Shown piece by piece: positions 63,669 through 64,000 of a DNA stretch of 64,000 nt. Numbering within the stretch: position 1 is the stretch's first letter; the number at the start of each line of letters is the position of its first letter. Position numbers and translations under genes: made by a program. The notes below the pieces were generated by a model. The model searched no databases, was not told where the DNA came from, and was given only the letters and a program-made list of their open reading frames with translations. Source of the DNA: SAR92 clade bacterium H231 (lineage in GTDB: Bacteria > Pseudomonadota > Gammaproteobacteria > Pseudomonadales > Porticoccaceae); the NCBI GenBank assembly GCA_025153775.1, contig JAOALC010000002.1, positions 558,001-622,000 on the forward strand, given 5' to 3'.

Positions 63669-64000
63669 ATGCTGCCACTTTCAGCACAGACCAGTGAGTT
63701 TTTAGTCGCTTATTTAAATGAGCGAGTAAAACACCTGCACCATTCCATAAATCTGCGTGAGAATGACGGCACTGCAGCATTGGCGTCGTTTATTGAGCGC
63801 TATGTGGAGCTGGTGCCAGACTTTATCCGCGCTTTTGAAGATTTTCTCAGCATGGCGGATGTTGCCGGCGAGATAGCTCGACAGGTGGTCACCGCCAAAG
63901 AGTTTCTAGACGCACCAGTTGAGCTGGTGTCCAGCGAAGAGAGCCTGGAAGCCCATATGTATCAGGCCTATCTGGCCCATCGACTGCTAGAAGAGCTCAA
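63669..64000 (+). CDS. Hypothetical protein, N-terminal 110 residues (runs off right edge)
   Basis: The ATG at 63669 follows GGTGAAAGAGAG. The visible part is soluble and helical (MLPLSAQTSEFLVAYLNERV, FIERYVELVPDFIRAFEDFL, ARQVVTAKEFLDAPVEL). Not recognised. It is divergent from the cox operon. The open frame and good codon content support a real gene, but function cannot be judged from this fragment. Confidence 0.6.
   Translation, partial: MLPLSAQTSEFLVAYLNERVKHLHHSINLRENDGTAALASFIERYVELVPDFIRAFEDFLSMADVAGEIARQVVTAKEFLDAPVELVSSEESLEAHMYQAYLAHRLLEEL

Noticed and set aside
63487-63780. 97-residue minus-strand open frame
   Set aside because: It overlaps the start of the better supported rightward gene and has no recognisable features.

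Overview
The window is bacterial chromosome and most resembles a gammaproteobacterium of the Pseudomonadales/Cellvibrionales kind (inference). The reasons are the FabY-type fatty-acid initiation synthase, the pgk-epd-tkt cluster, the polA / engB / cytochrome c4 / dsbA block, and a Pseudomonas-like order of cytochrome oxidase genes. The SerC is of the Methanosarcina/alphaproteobacterial type. No tRNA, rRNA or CRISPR array was seen.

Layout. Bases 1-13300 are core metabolism. A leftward tkt-epd-pgk set is followed by a rightward S-adenosylmethionine cycle set: an ArsR-methyltransferase regulator of SahR type with a palindromic operator, then metK, ahcY and metF. After these come rsmE, a secreted trypsin-like protease, fabY and a divergent AraC/GlxA-type regulator. 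Bases 13300-15850 hold a DUF4105 outer-surface protein and a DUF3015 protein, with a terminator-like hairpin between them.

Bases 15900-34030 are an accessory island, almost entirely on the minus strand. A 2483-residue RHS/SpvB-type protein with a Sec signal peptide ends in a variable tip and is followed at once by a small lipoprotein gene. Downstream lie two displaced RHS cassettes, each made of the 3' half of the RHS core plus a new tip: an M23 peptidase in one and a metzincin-like HExxHxxGxxH domain in the other. Each tip overlaps or abuts its own unrelated lipoprotein gene. Older, decayed RHS pieces and an orphan lipoprotein lie beyond. Repeats of about 190 bp, sharing ends with a REP-associated tyrosine transposase (RAYT) element, sit at the cassette junctions. 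One IS256-type transposase is cut short by the RAYT element. I read the island as an array of toxin tips and periplasmic immunity lipoproteins that is recombining, with mobile repeats marking the seams.

Bases 34500-44700 hold a complete type II secretion operon, gspC to gspM, on the minus strand. Then come serA, serC, dsbA, cytochrome c4, engB and polA. The engB-polA gap holds a candidate small RNA with promoter, C-rich loop and terminator, in the place where Spot 42 (enterics) and ErsA (Pseudomonas) are found. Next is a zinc-uptake locus (znuA, Zur box, zur-znuC-znuB). The window ends with a cytochrome c oxidase cluster (sco, ctaB, a hypothetical, surf1, DUF2909, coxC, ctaG, coxA, and coxB with a fused cytochrome c domain). 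The heme A synthase gene ctaA is missing from its usual slot. A partial unknown gene runs off the right edge.
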